Shown piece after piece: positions 10,788-21,022 of a stretch of DNA of 22,680 bases. Made by a program: the position numbers and the translations under genes. The stretch is from Glomus cerebriforme (taxonomy: Eukaryota > Glomeromycota > Glomeromycetes > Glomerales > Glomeraceae), in contig QKYT01000027.1 of assembly GCA_003550305.1 (NCBI GenBank), positions 62,875 through 85,554 on the forward strand. The letters run 5' to 3'. The first letter of the stretch is position 1, and the number at the start of each line of letters is the position of its first letter. The notes under the pieces were generated by a model that was not told the origin of the DNA, ran no database searches, and worked only from the letters and a program-made list of their open reading frames with translations.

Positions 10788-10869
10788 ATTTATTTCATGG
10801 CGGGTTAGGAATATTATGGTTTTTTCCCGAAGGGAAAAAAAACCATGATGTTTCCCCCATGAAATAAAT
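10788..10869. repeat. compact nested hairpin (two inverted repeats, one inside the other)
   Basis: The outer arms ATTTATTTCATGG (10788-10800) and CCATGAAATAAAT (10857-10869) pair perfectly over 13 bp, and GGG/CCC can extend them with a bulge. Inside, ATGGTTTTTTCCC (10816-10828) pairs with GGGAAAAAAAACCAT (10832-10846) around a GAA triloop. It is markedly GC-richer than the surrounding A/T tracts. It could be the end of a mobile element, a structured RNA, or a double-hairpin-type element. Confidence 0.7.
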
Positions 10870-10998
10870 GGGTAATCCCTCGGAGCGTATCACTCATTAA
10901 ATAACATATGACTTTACATGATTAACTATTTTAAACTTTTTTTTTACATTATTTTTCTACAAATTATTAAGACATTTTAAACAGTTCTTATAAAATTA

Positions 10999-11123
10999 GT
11001 GATTTCCCGGCTGTCTATATGAGACTGAGGAATAAGTGAATGAAAATTCCCGGTTAGCTGATCACATGCAAAAAATTAAACTGAAGGCAATCATGAGTGA
11101 CACTTAGTGCGACAGGAGATTAT
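10999..11123. other. GC-richer island of unknown nature
   Basis: About 125 bp of clearly higher GC sit in an AT-rich desert. They contain two copies of TTCCCGG (11004-11010 and 11047-11053), a TGATCACATG word near 11059 and GCGACAGGAG near 11109. No frame is open, and no tRNA, snoRNA or snRNA pattern could be confirmed. Sharp borders with low-complexity sequence suggest an insertion or a functional RNA. Confidence 0.4.
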
Positions 11124-12078
11124 AGTAAATATTACTAATATTTTATTTTCATTTTTTTTTTTCTTTGTAAAAATTTTTCAAACTAGAGATATGATTCAGA
11201 TAAATCTGATCTATTCATAAGCTATTTGATCAATGATTGGATTTATTTAGATTAAAAAAATCAGCTTATCAAATACCTATGAATGAACTATTAGATTGAT
11301 TGGATTAATCAGATTTTTAATTAAATTAAAAGTTTGAAATATTAAATTTAAAATTATTAAAAGTTAAAGTTTATATTAAAGTCTAAATATTAGAGTTTGA
11401 ATTATTAAAGTCTAAATTTAACATAATAATAAATTAAAGTAAAATTTTTTAAATTAACCTCTGATAAATATTAAATTAATCCAAAATTTATTTGATTTTA
11501 TATTTATTCTAATATATTTAATTTATAAAGTATAATTATTCTTTATATATATACTATTATATTATTTATTTTATTAAAATTAACAATTTATATATTATAT
11601 ATTTTCAATTATATCTGAAATTGGATATTTGGTTTAACTGATTAACATTATAATTCTGGCTTATATACTGCTAATGAAAAATTTTTTTAGCTGAATCTAA
11701 TACTAATCTAATTTCTTTATACATATTTTAGAATTCTAATGCTCAATTTACATTATTCATTGAATAACTAGAACTTACCAATATAATACTTTGCTAAAGT
11801 TTATGTGGATTTGCTACCATGCAGTATTATGTAAAATCATTTAATTTGATCTTATCTCTTGCAATTAATTCTCTAAGCTTATTAGAACATATTTTTTTTT
11901 TGATTATTAAGTGTTTCTTTAATTTTTTATTTTAATGCTCCATTTAATGGAACACTTTTGATTCCTTTTGCAGTATAAAATTTGGTATCACATGTCCATA
12001 AATAATGTTATTATTTAATAACTCATCATTGATAATTAGAAACAAAATTAGAATGGCTAAATAAGTTAATTATTTTTA
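11124..12078. other. intergenic: AT-rich, 3' flank of EBP2
   Basis: Contains the third copy of the AT-rich repeat (11124-11179) and an imperfect inverted repeat (11211-11230 with 11267-11289). The rest is AT-rich without supportable genes. The EBP2 3' untranslated region should lie just left of 12079. Confidence 0.5.
11211..11289. repeat. short imperfect inverted repeat
   Basis: CTATTCATAAGCTATTTGAT (11211-11230) is largely complementary to ATCAAATACCTATGAATGA (about 11268-11286), with a loop of roughly 37 nt. AATCTGAT and ATCAGATT farther out extend the symmetry. It may be a small foldback or MITE remnant. Confidence 0.45.
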
Positions 12079-13474
12079 TCATTTTTTATTTCTTGCAGCT
12101 TTACGTCTAGCTTTTCCAGGACGTGTCTTTTTAATATTCTTCTGTTATAAAGAAATCAAATTAACTTTAAAAATTATATTTTTCTCAAATAAACCGATCT
12201 TAGAACTTACTTTTTTTGTAGAATTTCTACCATCAAAAATTGATAAATCACCAGAAGATTGAGCAGTATTTGATTTAGCATAACGTCTCTTTCCACCAAA
12301 ACCGAATTTAGCATCCTTTTAAATTATAATAAATTAAAAATTGAATTGGGAAATAAAAATTTTTAAAATTTGTGATGATGATAATTAATACCTTATAGAC
12401 ACGTTTAGAATTATTTCCAAATTTTTGTTTTTTATTCGGTCTATTATCTTCAGCAGCAGCTTCTTCTAAAGCAATTTCAAAATCATCATCCACAGCAGTA
12501 TCTTCAATACCTCTCCTTTCTAAATTAATTTCAAAAAGCAATTTATTAATACTTTAACCTTTAATACTTAGAGAAAAGATATATGTATTGAAATTATCAT
12601 ACTTTGCTTCATAACTTTAATTTTTTCTAAATCTTGTCTCTTTTGTTTTTGACGTTCTTGCAAACGTTCAATTTGAACTTTTTTACCAAATTTTTTTAAT
12701 TCACGTTTGCGCTTAGATTCTTCACTTGCTTTTATTTTTTGTTCCTCGTTGATTAATTTTTGACGTATTTTTGTCATATGTTCATCAGATTTTACCATTT
12801 CTGCAAAATAATCATCAGGTCTAGAAAATGTTACTCCCGATTCTATAACTTTTTTACGTCCTTCTACAGCTGCTTCTAGTGCTTGTTTATAACTAAATGT
12901 AAAATTTTAAGGTTTAAACAAAATATATTTTGTAAAAAAAAAACAAAGTTTTAACAAAATATATATATATGTTTTTACATTGTTAATTCACGTTCTACGT
13001 CATTATCAATATCTTTGATAGTTGCAGGTTCTAAAGAAGTTATCACTTGTGTCTCAATCCATGGTACATCAAGTTTAATTTCTTGATGAATTTTTTTTAA
13101 TACTGACTTGACAATATTAAATTTAATTAATTTAAAAATGAAATAGAAAAAACTTTAAAATATTTGCAATAATTGAATACCTTATTATTAATTGTGACTT
13201 TCTGTTTGGGTATAACATCCTCGTCCAACTCTTCTTCAGATAAATCGTCTAAAGCAACTCCTTCCTCCTCTTCTTCCTCTTCCTCTTCCTCCTCTTCTTC
13301 TTCCTCCTCTTCCTCCTTTTCTTCTTTTTCTTCTTCTTCCTCTCCTTCTACCTGCTCTTCTTCTTCCTCTTCAGCAGAATCTGAATAAGATTCATCAGGC
13401 TCTTTAACATGTTGAGTTTTTGAATCTTCTTCTTTAGAAGAATTTTTTGCAGATTTTTTCGCTTTAATGGGCAT
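12079..13474 (-). CDS. EBP2: rRNA-processing protein Ebp2
   Basis: Exons: 13474-13181, 13106-12979, 12892-12603, 12519-12392, 12315-12211 and 12141-12079, all in phase, giving 335 residues (human EBP2 about 306, yeast about 427). Ebp2 is a nucleolar factor for 27S pre-rRNA processing and 60S assembly. The order matches the family: an acidic N-terminus with an 18-Glu run (54-71), the KLDVPWIET block, PDDYFAEMVKSDEHM (166-180), a basic coiled-coil (RKRELKKFGKKVQIERLQER), KFGFGGKRRYAKSN, and a Lys/Arg C-terminus (IKKTRPGKARRKAARNKK). The start was set at MPIKAKK; an in-frame ATG at 13483 would add MEK. The second intron's acceptor (AG|TT) restores the expected YKQALEAA block. Upstream is a poly-A/T-rich spacer shared with the divergent MRPS9. 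The Glu tract makes a long serine-rich antisense frame that is not a gene. Confidence 0.93.
13255..13370 (-). repeat. GAA/GAG trinucleotide tract encoding poly-Glu
   Basis: Near-pure GAA/GAG codons in EBP2 exon 1 encode 18 uninterrupted glutamates, plus further Glu/Lys on the N-terminal side. The mix of GAA and GAG argues for selection on the acidic tract as well as replication slippage. Confidence 0.8.
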
Positions 13475-13504
13475 CTTTTCCAAAAAAAAAAAAAAAAAAA
13501 ATTT

Positions 13505-13535
<31 letters not shown>

Positions 13536-13686
13536 TTTTTTTTTAAAAAAAAAAAAAGATTCCAATTGTAACATTAATTTGATTGGTTAGTGATATCTAT
13601 GATTATTATAGATTTTAAAAAACTTAATTTGAAAAAAAAAAAAATAATAATTTTTATAGGAAAAAAAAATAAATAAAAATAAAATT
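13475..13686. promoter_or_regulatory. short bidirectional spacer between EBP2 and MRPS9
   Basis: About 210 bp separate the two divergent start codons. The spacer is mostly A and T homopolymers, with an inverted CCAAT box (ATTGG at 13582-13586, in TTTGATTGGTTAG). In such a short gap both promoters must overlap. The long A/T runs would disfavour nucleosomes, which fits a shared promoter. Confidence 0.6.
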
Positions 13687-14900
13687 ATGTTAATTTCTTT
13701 AACTTCGAAACTAAAATTTGTTTATAATGTATCCGAAAGGATACTAAAAAATAATTTAAAATCACATATCAACAAGTCTATCATTCCAAAATCATATAAC
13801 AGAAATCAAAATATTATATTTCCTCCCATAATTGTTCGAGGGTTTTATACAACTTTTAAAGTTTTAAATAGAGAAATTAAACAAAACATTCAAACCATTC
13901 ACTTGAATAAATATGAATCAATTGATACGTTTTATAAACAAGTTCCACCTGAATCAATTTCATATTTTTCAGCAAGACCAACTTATAATGATCTTATTAT
14001 ACAACTTGATGACCTTATATCTAAATATAGAACAGCACCAAAAGTACTAGATAAAAATGGTCAACCAACATTATGGAAATTGAAACAACATTTAAGTGAA
14101 GAATTAGGTTTATCTTTAAAAACAAATCAATATCGTATAATCATACAAAAATTGAATCAATTAAATAAATTTATTCCTGAAGTTGCACCTGAATTAAATA
14201 ATTATTTAAATTTATTTAGACGTTATGATCCAGAAGAAGAGAAAAAACGTTTAGAAGCAATGAAAACCATTGATCAATATGGGAGAGCTTTTGCATTAGG
14301 AAAAAGGAAGGAAGCAGTTGCACAAGTTTGGGTGGTAGAAGGGGATGGACAAGTACTTGTTAATGGAATATCAGCATCGGATTATTTTTCTTTATTGAAA
14401 GATCGTGAATCAATATTATACCCATTCAAAGTAACTGACTTGCTTGGAAAATACAATGTTTGGGTAAAAGTTAAAGGGGGTGGTAAAACAGGTATTCAAT
14501 TTTGATTTTTTTTTTTTTTTTTTAAACGAATTAATGAATTGTGAAAGGTAACAAATTTTGATCTATCATATAAGGTCAAGCAGAAGCAATTGCTCATGGG
14601 ATCACTAAAGCCTTGATCATACATAATCATGATCTCAAACCAATTTTAAGAGCAGGTAAATAAAATCACTTTTTATTAGTTTTTATGGTATTTCTTTATT
14701 AGATAATAACAGCTTATCTTTTTTTTTTAGCTAATCTCGTTACACGTGATACTCGTGTTGTTGAACGTAAGAAACCAGGTCTTGCAAAAGCAAGAAAGAG
14801 ATACACATGGTATGTTTCTTTTTTTATAACAAAAATTTATATAAATAACTTGTTCAATTAATAATAATTCATTCATAAATTCTCTAGGGTCAAACGTTAA
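13687..14900 (+). CDS. MRPS9: mitochondrial small-subunit ribosomal protein uS9m
   Basis: Exons: 13687-14491, 14575-14655, 14731-14809 and 14888-14900, all in phase, giving 325 residues (yeast Mrps9 278, human about 396). The N-terminus is basic and poor in acidic residues (MLISLTSKLKFVYNVSERIL) with RGFYTT near 55, fitting a mitochondrial import signal. Residues 198-325 are the uS9 domain: GRAFALGKRKEAVAQVWV, VNGISASDYF, KVKGGGKTGQAEAIAHGI, RAANLVTRDTRVVERKKPG and the basic tail LAKARKRYTWVKR. In bacterial-type ribosomes this tail reaches towards the P-site tRNA. The first exon would end in a stop shortly after 14500 if unspliced; splicing at 14492 restores the conserved GQAEAIAHG. The last exon is only 13 nt and supplies the final VKR. 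The gene diverges from EBP2 and converges on the RasGEF gene. Confidence 0.95.
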
Positions 14901-15361
14901 AATTACATACATATATGTACATAGTAAAGTGAGAATTGATATGAGATGATTGTCAAAAGAAAAAAAGTTTGTAGAATTTAAAAAAAAAACCATCAAAGTT
15001 TATTACTATTTAATCAGTCAATTGATGGAATACTGATTTTAATCCGATTTTGGCCCCGATTGGATCCAATTATAAGTAACAGTGAAACGGAAGAAAGAAC
15101 TTTTTAAACATTTAATGTAACTTGATGTAAACAAAAATTGAAAAATATATAAAACTCATAAATGATAATGAGATCATAATCATAAACTATTTATTAATTT
15201 TTAGTATATTAAAGGATAAAAAAAAAAAAAAAAAAAAAGTATTTGTTCTTTGCGTGTTTAATTTGTTTTTTTTTTAAAAAATAAAAAACAAATTAAACCT
15301 TTTTTTTTTTTTCTTTTTTTTACATTGAAGTCTGTTTTTTTTAAAAAAAAATATTATATAT

Positions 15362-15404
<43 letters not shown>

Positions 15405-15599
15405 GCAAAACAAAGAAAGGGATTGTATAAAATAATAATAATAAAATAAAATGGTTATTCATAACAAAAAGGAAGCTATATATGAAAAAAAAAATACAAG
15501 ATTGTGTATTTTACAAATGTACAAAAAATAAANAAAAAAAAAGGGTAAAAAAGAAAATAATATAATAAAAAAAAAAAAAGATAAAGGAGAAAAAATTCA
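14901..15599. other. intergenic between convergent MRPS9 and RasGEF genes
   Basis: Holds both 3' flanks. Features: a 12-bp palindrome (ATTGGATCCAAT, 15059-15070), a hairpin-forming inverted repeat (15256-15298), and long homopolymers, including about 30 T followed by A at 15364-15404. Open frames here are Lys/Phe homopolymer artefacts. One N at 15533. Confidence 0.6.
15256..15298. repeat. inverted repeat between convergent genes
   Basis: GTTTAATTTGTTTTTT and AAAAAACAAATTAAAC form perfectly complementary arms around a short A/T centre. It would fold as a hairpin in transcripts from either side. A role in 3'-end formation is speculative. Confidence 0.6.
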
Positions 15600-18500
15600 T
15601 TATATAACATTAGCGGGTTCAGCTTCTAGACTTAAAGTCATTAATTCAGCTTCTAATTCATTACCATCTAACATAGCAATGGAAGTAACATTGTCACCAA
15701 AAATAGATCCAGCTGCTGCAAACATTCTTCTTTCTATTACTTCACCAATATGATCAAGCGGTGCAGGTTTACTTCCATTACCTCCATTATTAAATATATT
15801 ATTATACCCATTACCATTTAAATTATTATTTATTAATGAATTATATGTACTAATTAAATCGTTCTGATCAGAAAATGGTGAGATTATTGAAAAATTTGAT
15901 GTTAAAATTTTTGGAGGTCTTGATAATTGATTTATAAAAGAATATGATTCTGAAGTATAAAGTTTTATATTACGAATATTCTTTGCTAAAAATCTAAATT
16001 TTTCAAAATTAATTAATGGTTCTTGCGTTGTTGATATTGACGGTTGTGAATTAAGTGAATTAATAGAAATTTTCGAGGAATGTGAAAATGATGGTGTTGT
16101 AGGTGTATTAGGTATGGAAGATTCTCTTGATTCAGGATATGATGGAATCATTGTTGGTGTTGAAGGTGTTGAAGGTATATATTGTTTATTTCGTAAATAA
16201 GTTGGATTTCCTTCAATTATAAATGTTAAATCTTTAAGAAATATTGCTATTATCATTTATAAGATATTTAAGTTAGTAACGTACAAAAAAAAAAAAAAAT
16301 TGTTAAAGTATATTAAATAAAAAAAAAAGGTTTACCAAAAAATGGTATGACGGGAGGTTTAGCATTCGCCAATGATTTCCTATACTTTCTCATATTCCTC
16401 GAAGGATCAATTAATTCTTCAATACTTTGGGAGGTCATTATATCTTGATGTGAAAGTGATTCCCAAGTTTTAACCAAGCGTTGTACTGGACGTGAATTCA
16501 AAGCCAATGCAATACATGAAGCAACATGGAAATTATTATATTCGCGACAATACTGATTGATAAAAAAAAAAATTATATAAGTCACGTGAATTTTTCATTT
16601 TTAAAATATAATAGTAAATATTATTCTTACTCTGGCTGTTTCAATGAATTTATGAAGTATAGTTCGTCGCGCTTTAACAGTTTTTAAACTACAAATCTCA
16701 TGGGCAATCCAGTGACTTATCTATGATAAGGGAGGGGATTATTTAAAACTTAGTATGAAACTTAGTATGATAAATTTTCGTATCCAAATATTGTAATTAC
16801 TGTACCATGTTGGACCTCCTTATAAAAGCATCTAAATGACTTTCGATAAGACTGATCGATCGATTCTCTCCATCAAGAACAGTATTAGAACTTCCACCAC
16901 TTTCCAATGCTTTTCTTTTTCTCCACCATACTGTAATATCGAAGAATGTCATGGATTTTAATACAGCAAAATCTATTAATGTTAAATATTTTGCTATATT
17001 CTTTGATTCAAATTCCAATAATGGTGAAGAATCTGATAATATTGATCGTGGTATATTCTCAAAGTTTTTGTTATTATTATTGCTAGATGATGCAATTGAT
17101 TGACTTTTCTTTTGTCTGTCCATTGAAATTAGAGACTATAAAAAATTATTGTAAAATTATTGTGAGATTTAAATTCAAAATGAATATTAAGAAATTTTTG
17201 AAATGAGTAAAAAACTAACCTGAACCTCTAATATTGTTTTTATTCTACTAACTTCTGATTGAAATTCTTCTTTTGTAACTTCATCCGTCAAAAATGTACG
17301 CATACTATCACGTAAAGTCACGTTAATCTGAAAATCTTGTGGTTGAATGGTCACCCATCGATAAAGTATCGATATTATACTAAAAAAATTTTTTTTTTTG
17401 GCGAATTTAATAATCATATGACAATAATTTGTAAAAAAAAAAAAAATTATATTCTTACTTTTTATGGATCGCTTGTTGTTGAAAATCTAATTCCGCATCA
17501 TTTTGTGAATTAAAAATTCGATATCTTTTAACCATTTCTTGTAATAACAATTCGGATGATATAAAGAAAATATGGTTAAACAAAAAATAATCGATAAATT
17601 CGGCATCTAACAAAAATAAATAAATTATTAATATTATCTAAAAAAAAAAAAAAATCATAAAATTGTTCAATATGACACCTTTTTCTTCTTCATCAATTAA
17701 TCTAAATAACAATTTATCCAATGTTCCAGCAAGGATTTGTGGACTAAAAAAAATAATAATAATAATAATAATAATGGTTATTCATTAATATAAAAATTTA
17801 ATGACAAAAATAAAAATATTTTAAATATAAGTACCTTCCGTCAACCAATTCAATAATAAGACCATCGTTATTAACTTCAAGCCCTTTATTTGAAAAAGAT
17901 TTTACATCTTCCATATTTTGAGAAACTTCCGGATTAACAGAATTTCCTTCCTAAGAATAATTTAATTTTTTTTTAAAAAAAAAAAAAAAATTTATTGACA
18001 GAATTGAAAGAAAAATTGATGAGTTTGTTTACCTCATTAGAACGTGTAAATACGTGAGGAATTTTGATCAAATTACTAGGATAAGATTTCTTTTTAATGT
18101 TTAAACTATTCGAACTGTAAATGATAAATGTTAAAATCAAGTTTCATAAATCAATTATATTATTATTTTATATATATATATATATACCTCTTTTTTGTAA
18201 CGAGTTTGCGAAAAAGTTGTTCACGAAGATTATTATTACATCCATCGGTTCCTTCCGCAGTAACATTTGCTGCGGATAGATGTTCTATAAAATTCTCTCC
18301 ATCATCTTCAACATGCGGAGACAAATTATGTAAAATCGGGTTACCCTTTCCATTACTAAAATTATCCGTATCTGACCACAATTTCTTTAAATTTCTTAAT
18401 TCTGTTTCACTACTAGTTTTTTGTAATTTATGTCTTTTACCACTACTAAATGTTTTGAATGATTGATTAAAACTTTTTTGTGAATGAGGAACAAATAAAT

Positions 18501-21022
18501 CAGGATATGATGTTACATCTTCTGTAACAGGCCAATAGTTATAAGTTTTTGATGTTGAATCTGCAGTTTGAGATTTTCCTTTAGAAGATAATGAATGAAC
18601 TTGTTTAATCAAGTATGATTTTATACTAGAATTTGAACTTCGACGCGATCGAGAAGTTGAAGAAACGTTAACATTATTATTTTTAAAACCAGAATCTACC
18701 AAGGATGTGAAAGATCTTGTTGCAATCGTATGTGAATTATTAGAATTTCGTAAAGGAAAAGCGCCTGAAACATCCGAAAGACGTCTTCGACCTAATTTAA
18801 AAATATATTATTTATTATATTTAAAATTTATTCTCCTTATTATTCTTTGATAAAATTATATTCACCTTTACCCAGTAAAATACTAGGTTTTGAAGAAGGA
18901 TTTTCTAATTGTTCTTTAAATCGAGAATTACTTTTCATTGGAGAAATTGGAACAGGAATATCATGACGATTTTCACGTGATAAGTTTGAAAGATGAAGTT
19001 TACGCGGTTTTGGAGCTTCTGATAAAGGAGATTTTCTTGATCTTGAATAATTAACTGGCATAGAGGCAGTAGATTCCACAGAATTTATACTTCTCGATCC
19101 AACACTATCATTTCGCTGTAAGTCATGTGACATTTTTTTTTTTTAAAAAAAAGAACAATTAATTTTTACATAATTATCAAAAATCAATTATAATAATTAC
19201 ATACCAATCGAGTTCTCTGTGGATCAATTTCGAAACTAAATGTGCTACTATGTCCACTATTACGATAACCAAATCGATCATGATAATTATCTGACGCGTT
19301 GTCTTCTGATGAATCGGATGGTAATAATTGATTTATTGAAGTTATGGATCTTCTTTTAAAGGATGTGAGACTTTTTATAACCTTCTTTCCGACTAAATTA
19401 TGAAAGAATAAAATATAATGTAATTTTAATTCAAAATTCAAAACGATATAACGATATACAGTAATACTTACATGTATTATTTTTCCTTTTTAGGTAAAAA
19501 GGGAGGGAATTAAATTATTTTAATTAATAAAATAAATTATAAATGAAATTTCATAGAAAAAATGAGAAAATTTACTTTTTATTATTTTGACCTTCGTTCG
19601 CATTTGTTGATTGCATTTCCAATGCTGCACAAAAAAAAATATATATATATATGTATATATATTACATATTTCGGTATTTTCAAATTAAGAAAGAATTAAA
19701 GTTATTAATATACTTACGTTCTTCACAAATAACAGGAAGATGTTTATGAACAAAATTTACAAATAAATTTATTGAATCAACAAGTCGATTCGAATGAGTT
19801 ATCAACTTGTCATAAATACTCTAAAAAAAAAAAAAAAATATTAAAAAAATGAACGAACCAGATCACATGATTTCTTTCATATATATATAGAGAACAAAAA
19901 TTAAAAATAAATTACCTGAGAATGGGAAGCAATTTCTTCATATCTAACTAAAGAATTTATTTTATGTACTTGAGTTAAAATAATTTCAGAATCTTCAGAA
20001 ATATGATCAGTTAAAGAATTATAATAATCTAACATATCTCTATTTATGAGATAAGTTATTAAAGTTTCATTATGCATAGAAAGTATAGTACGAACAATAC
20101 AAGTGAGTAATGAAGAAGCACTTAAAACTTTACATAAAGAAGATTTTTTTGTAATAGTAGAAGTTGAAGCTGCGATACTTTTTGAAGAGAAATCCGAATG
20201 AAAAGTTATTGAAGAAATATGAGAAGATCTTGAAGAATTATTATGATTTTTATAAAAATTATGATTTACTGATGAATGATTTATTTGAAAATTTTCTTGA
20301 ACGTGAGAAAATGATTCAGCTGAAGTTGATCCACGACGAGAAGAAACGGATTTTTTTGGTGAATTAATAAAATAGTTATTCATGTTATCATCATCTTTTA
20401 AAGGAGTTTTAGGAGGACTAGTAAGTAATAATGAAGGAGTCAATAATAAAATTGACATCATTGCAGCTTCAAGAGTAGCAAATGGACTCTAAATAAATAA
20501 ATAATAATAAAAAAAAAAAAAAAGATATTATTAAAAAAAATATATATATATATTTCACGTGACCAAGAAATATATTTTTATTACCTGCCATTCACTGGTT
20601 GGTAATTGTTGATCAAAGATGATTGATTTTTCAGAGCGTTGAAGTATACGTAATTTATCCAGTATGCATTTAACATCTTCAGGTAATTGAAGATATAAAA
20701 GTTCATTTTCTTCAGCCAATTGTTGAGTAATAACATCATCATTATCATCATTTACAACAGAGAATTGAGAGGAAGCAACAGTACGAATAGTACTTGAAGA
20801 ACTAGGAGTTCTTAATATTGGAATAGGATGGATAATTGGAGAAGAGGGGATTTTTTGTGATTTTGGATTATTTGGATTAGGAGAAGGTAATTTTTGTTGT
20901 TGATTATTTGATGCGCTTATAGGATTTTTATTGGTACGATTGGATGTTGTTTTATCACGGGAATTTTTTGAAGAACTATCATTAAATAAATTTCCGATAA
21001 TTTTAACAACTTCCCATGTCAT
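15600..21022 (-). CDS. Ras-family guanine nucleotide exchange factor (RasGEF_N + RasGEF/CDC25 domain)
   Basis: Seventeen exons, all in phase: 21022-20585, 20488-19916, 19820-19718, 19624-19576, 19485-19472, 19392-19205, 19115-18866, 18791-18188, 18114-18033, 17950-17835, 17743-17679, 17606-17459, 17379-17220, 17135-16806, 16720-16631, 16552-16336, 16246-15600; 1,357 residues. Such proteins load GTP onto Ras-like GTPases at membranes. Residues 1 to about 790 are Ser/Asn/Pro-rich with no SH3 domain recognised; 262-372 look helical. RasGEF_N spans about 796-930 (LAGTLDKLLFRLID near 812). The catalytic domain runs from about 970: KNIAKYLTLIDF, HWIAHEI, VASCIALALNSRPVQRL, DPSRNMRKYRKSL, PPVIPFF and LKDLTFIIEGNP. 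A Ser/Thr/Pro insert (about 1161-1219) precedes its last segment (INFEKFR). Exon 5 is a 14-nt microexon. Start: first ATG of exon 1 (MTWEVV). Subfamily (Cdc25-like or other) is unresolved. Confidence 0.92.
17751..17776. repeat. AAT trinucleotide microsatellite in an intron
   Basis: About eight AAT units in the intron between RasGEF exons 10 and 11. Likely polymorphic; no function implied. Confidence 0.7.
19472..19485 (-). other. 14-nt microexon of the RasGEF gene (exon 5)
   Basis: GAAAAATAATACAT lies between AG (19487-19486) and GTAAGT (from 19471). Exon 4 ends with two bases of a codon and exon 6 needs one preceding base, so a piece of length 3n+2 is required, and this fits. It encodes K-K-N-N-T plus one base. 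There is no homology support because the region is low-complexity. Confidence 0.65.

Noticed and set aside
10999..11123. Possible snoRNA or other structural RNA gene
   Set aside because: CTGA and TGATCA words occur, but box C/D or H/ACA spacing could not be made to fit on either strand; kept only as an island of unknown nature.
13173..13388. Poly-serine frame antisense to EBP2
   Set aside because: It is the complement of the GAA/GAG tract encoding the Ebp2 glutamates.
14727..14996. Minus-strand frame over the MRPS9 3' exons
   Set aside because: Antisense to well-supported exons and introns of MRPS9.
15274..15462. Lys/Phe-rich frame
   Set aside because: Made entirely of A and T homopolymers.
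18128..18466. Plus-strand frame of 112 codons with many Ser/Cys
   Set aside because: Antisense to RasGEF exon 8, whose frame is phase-consistent with 16 other exons.
20164..20367. Plus-strand frame of 67 codons
   Set aside because: Antisense to RasGEF exon 2.
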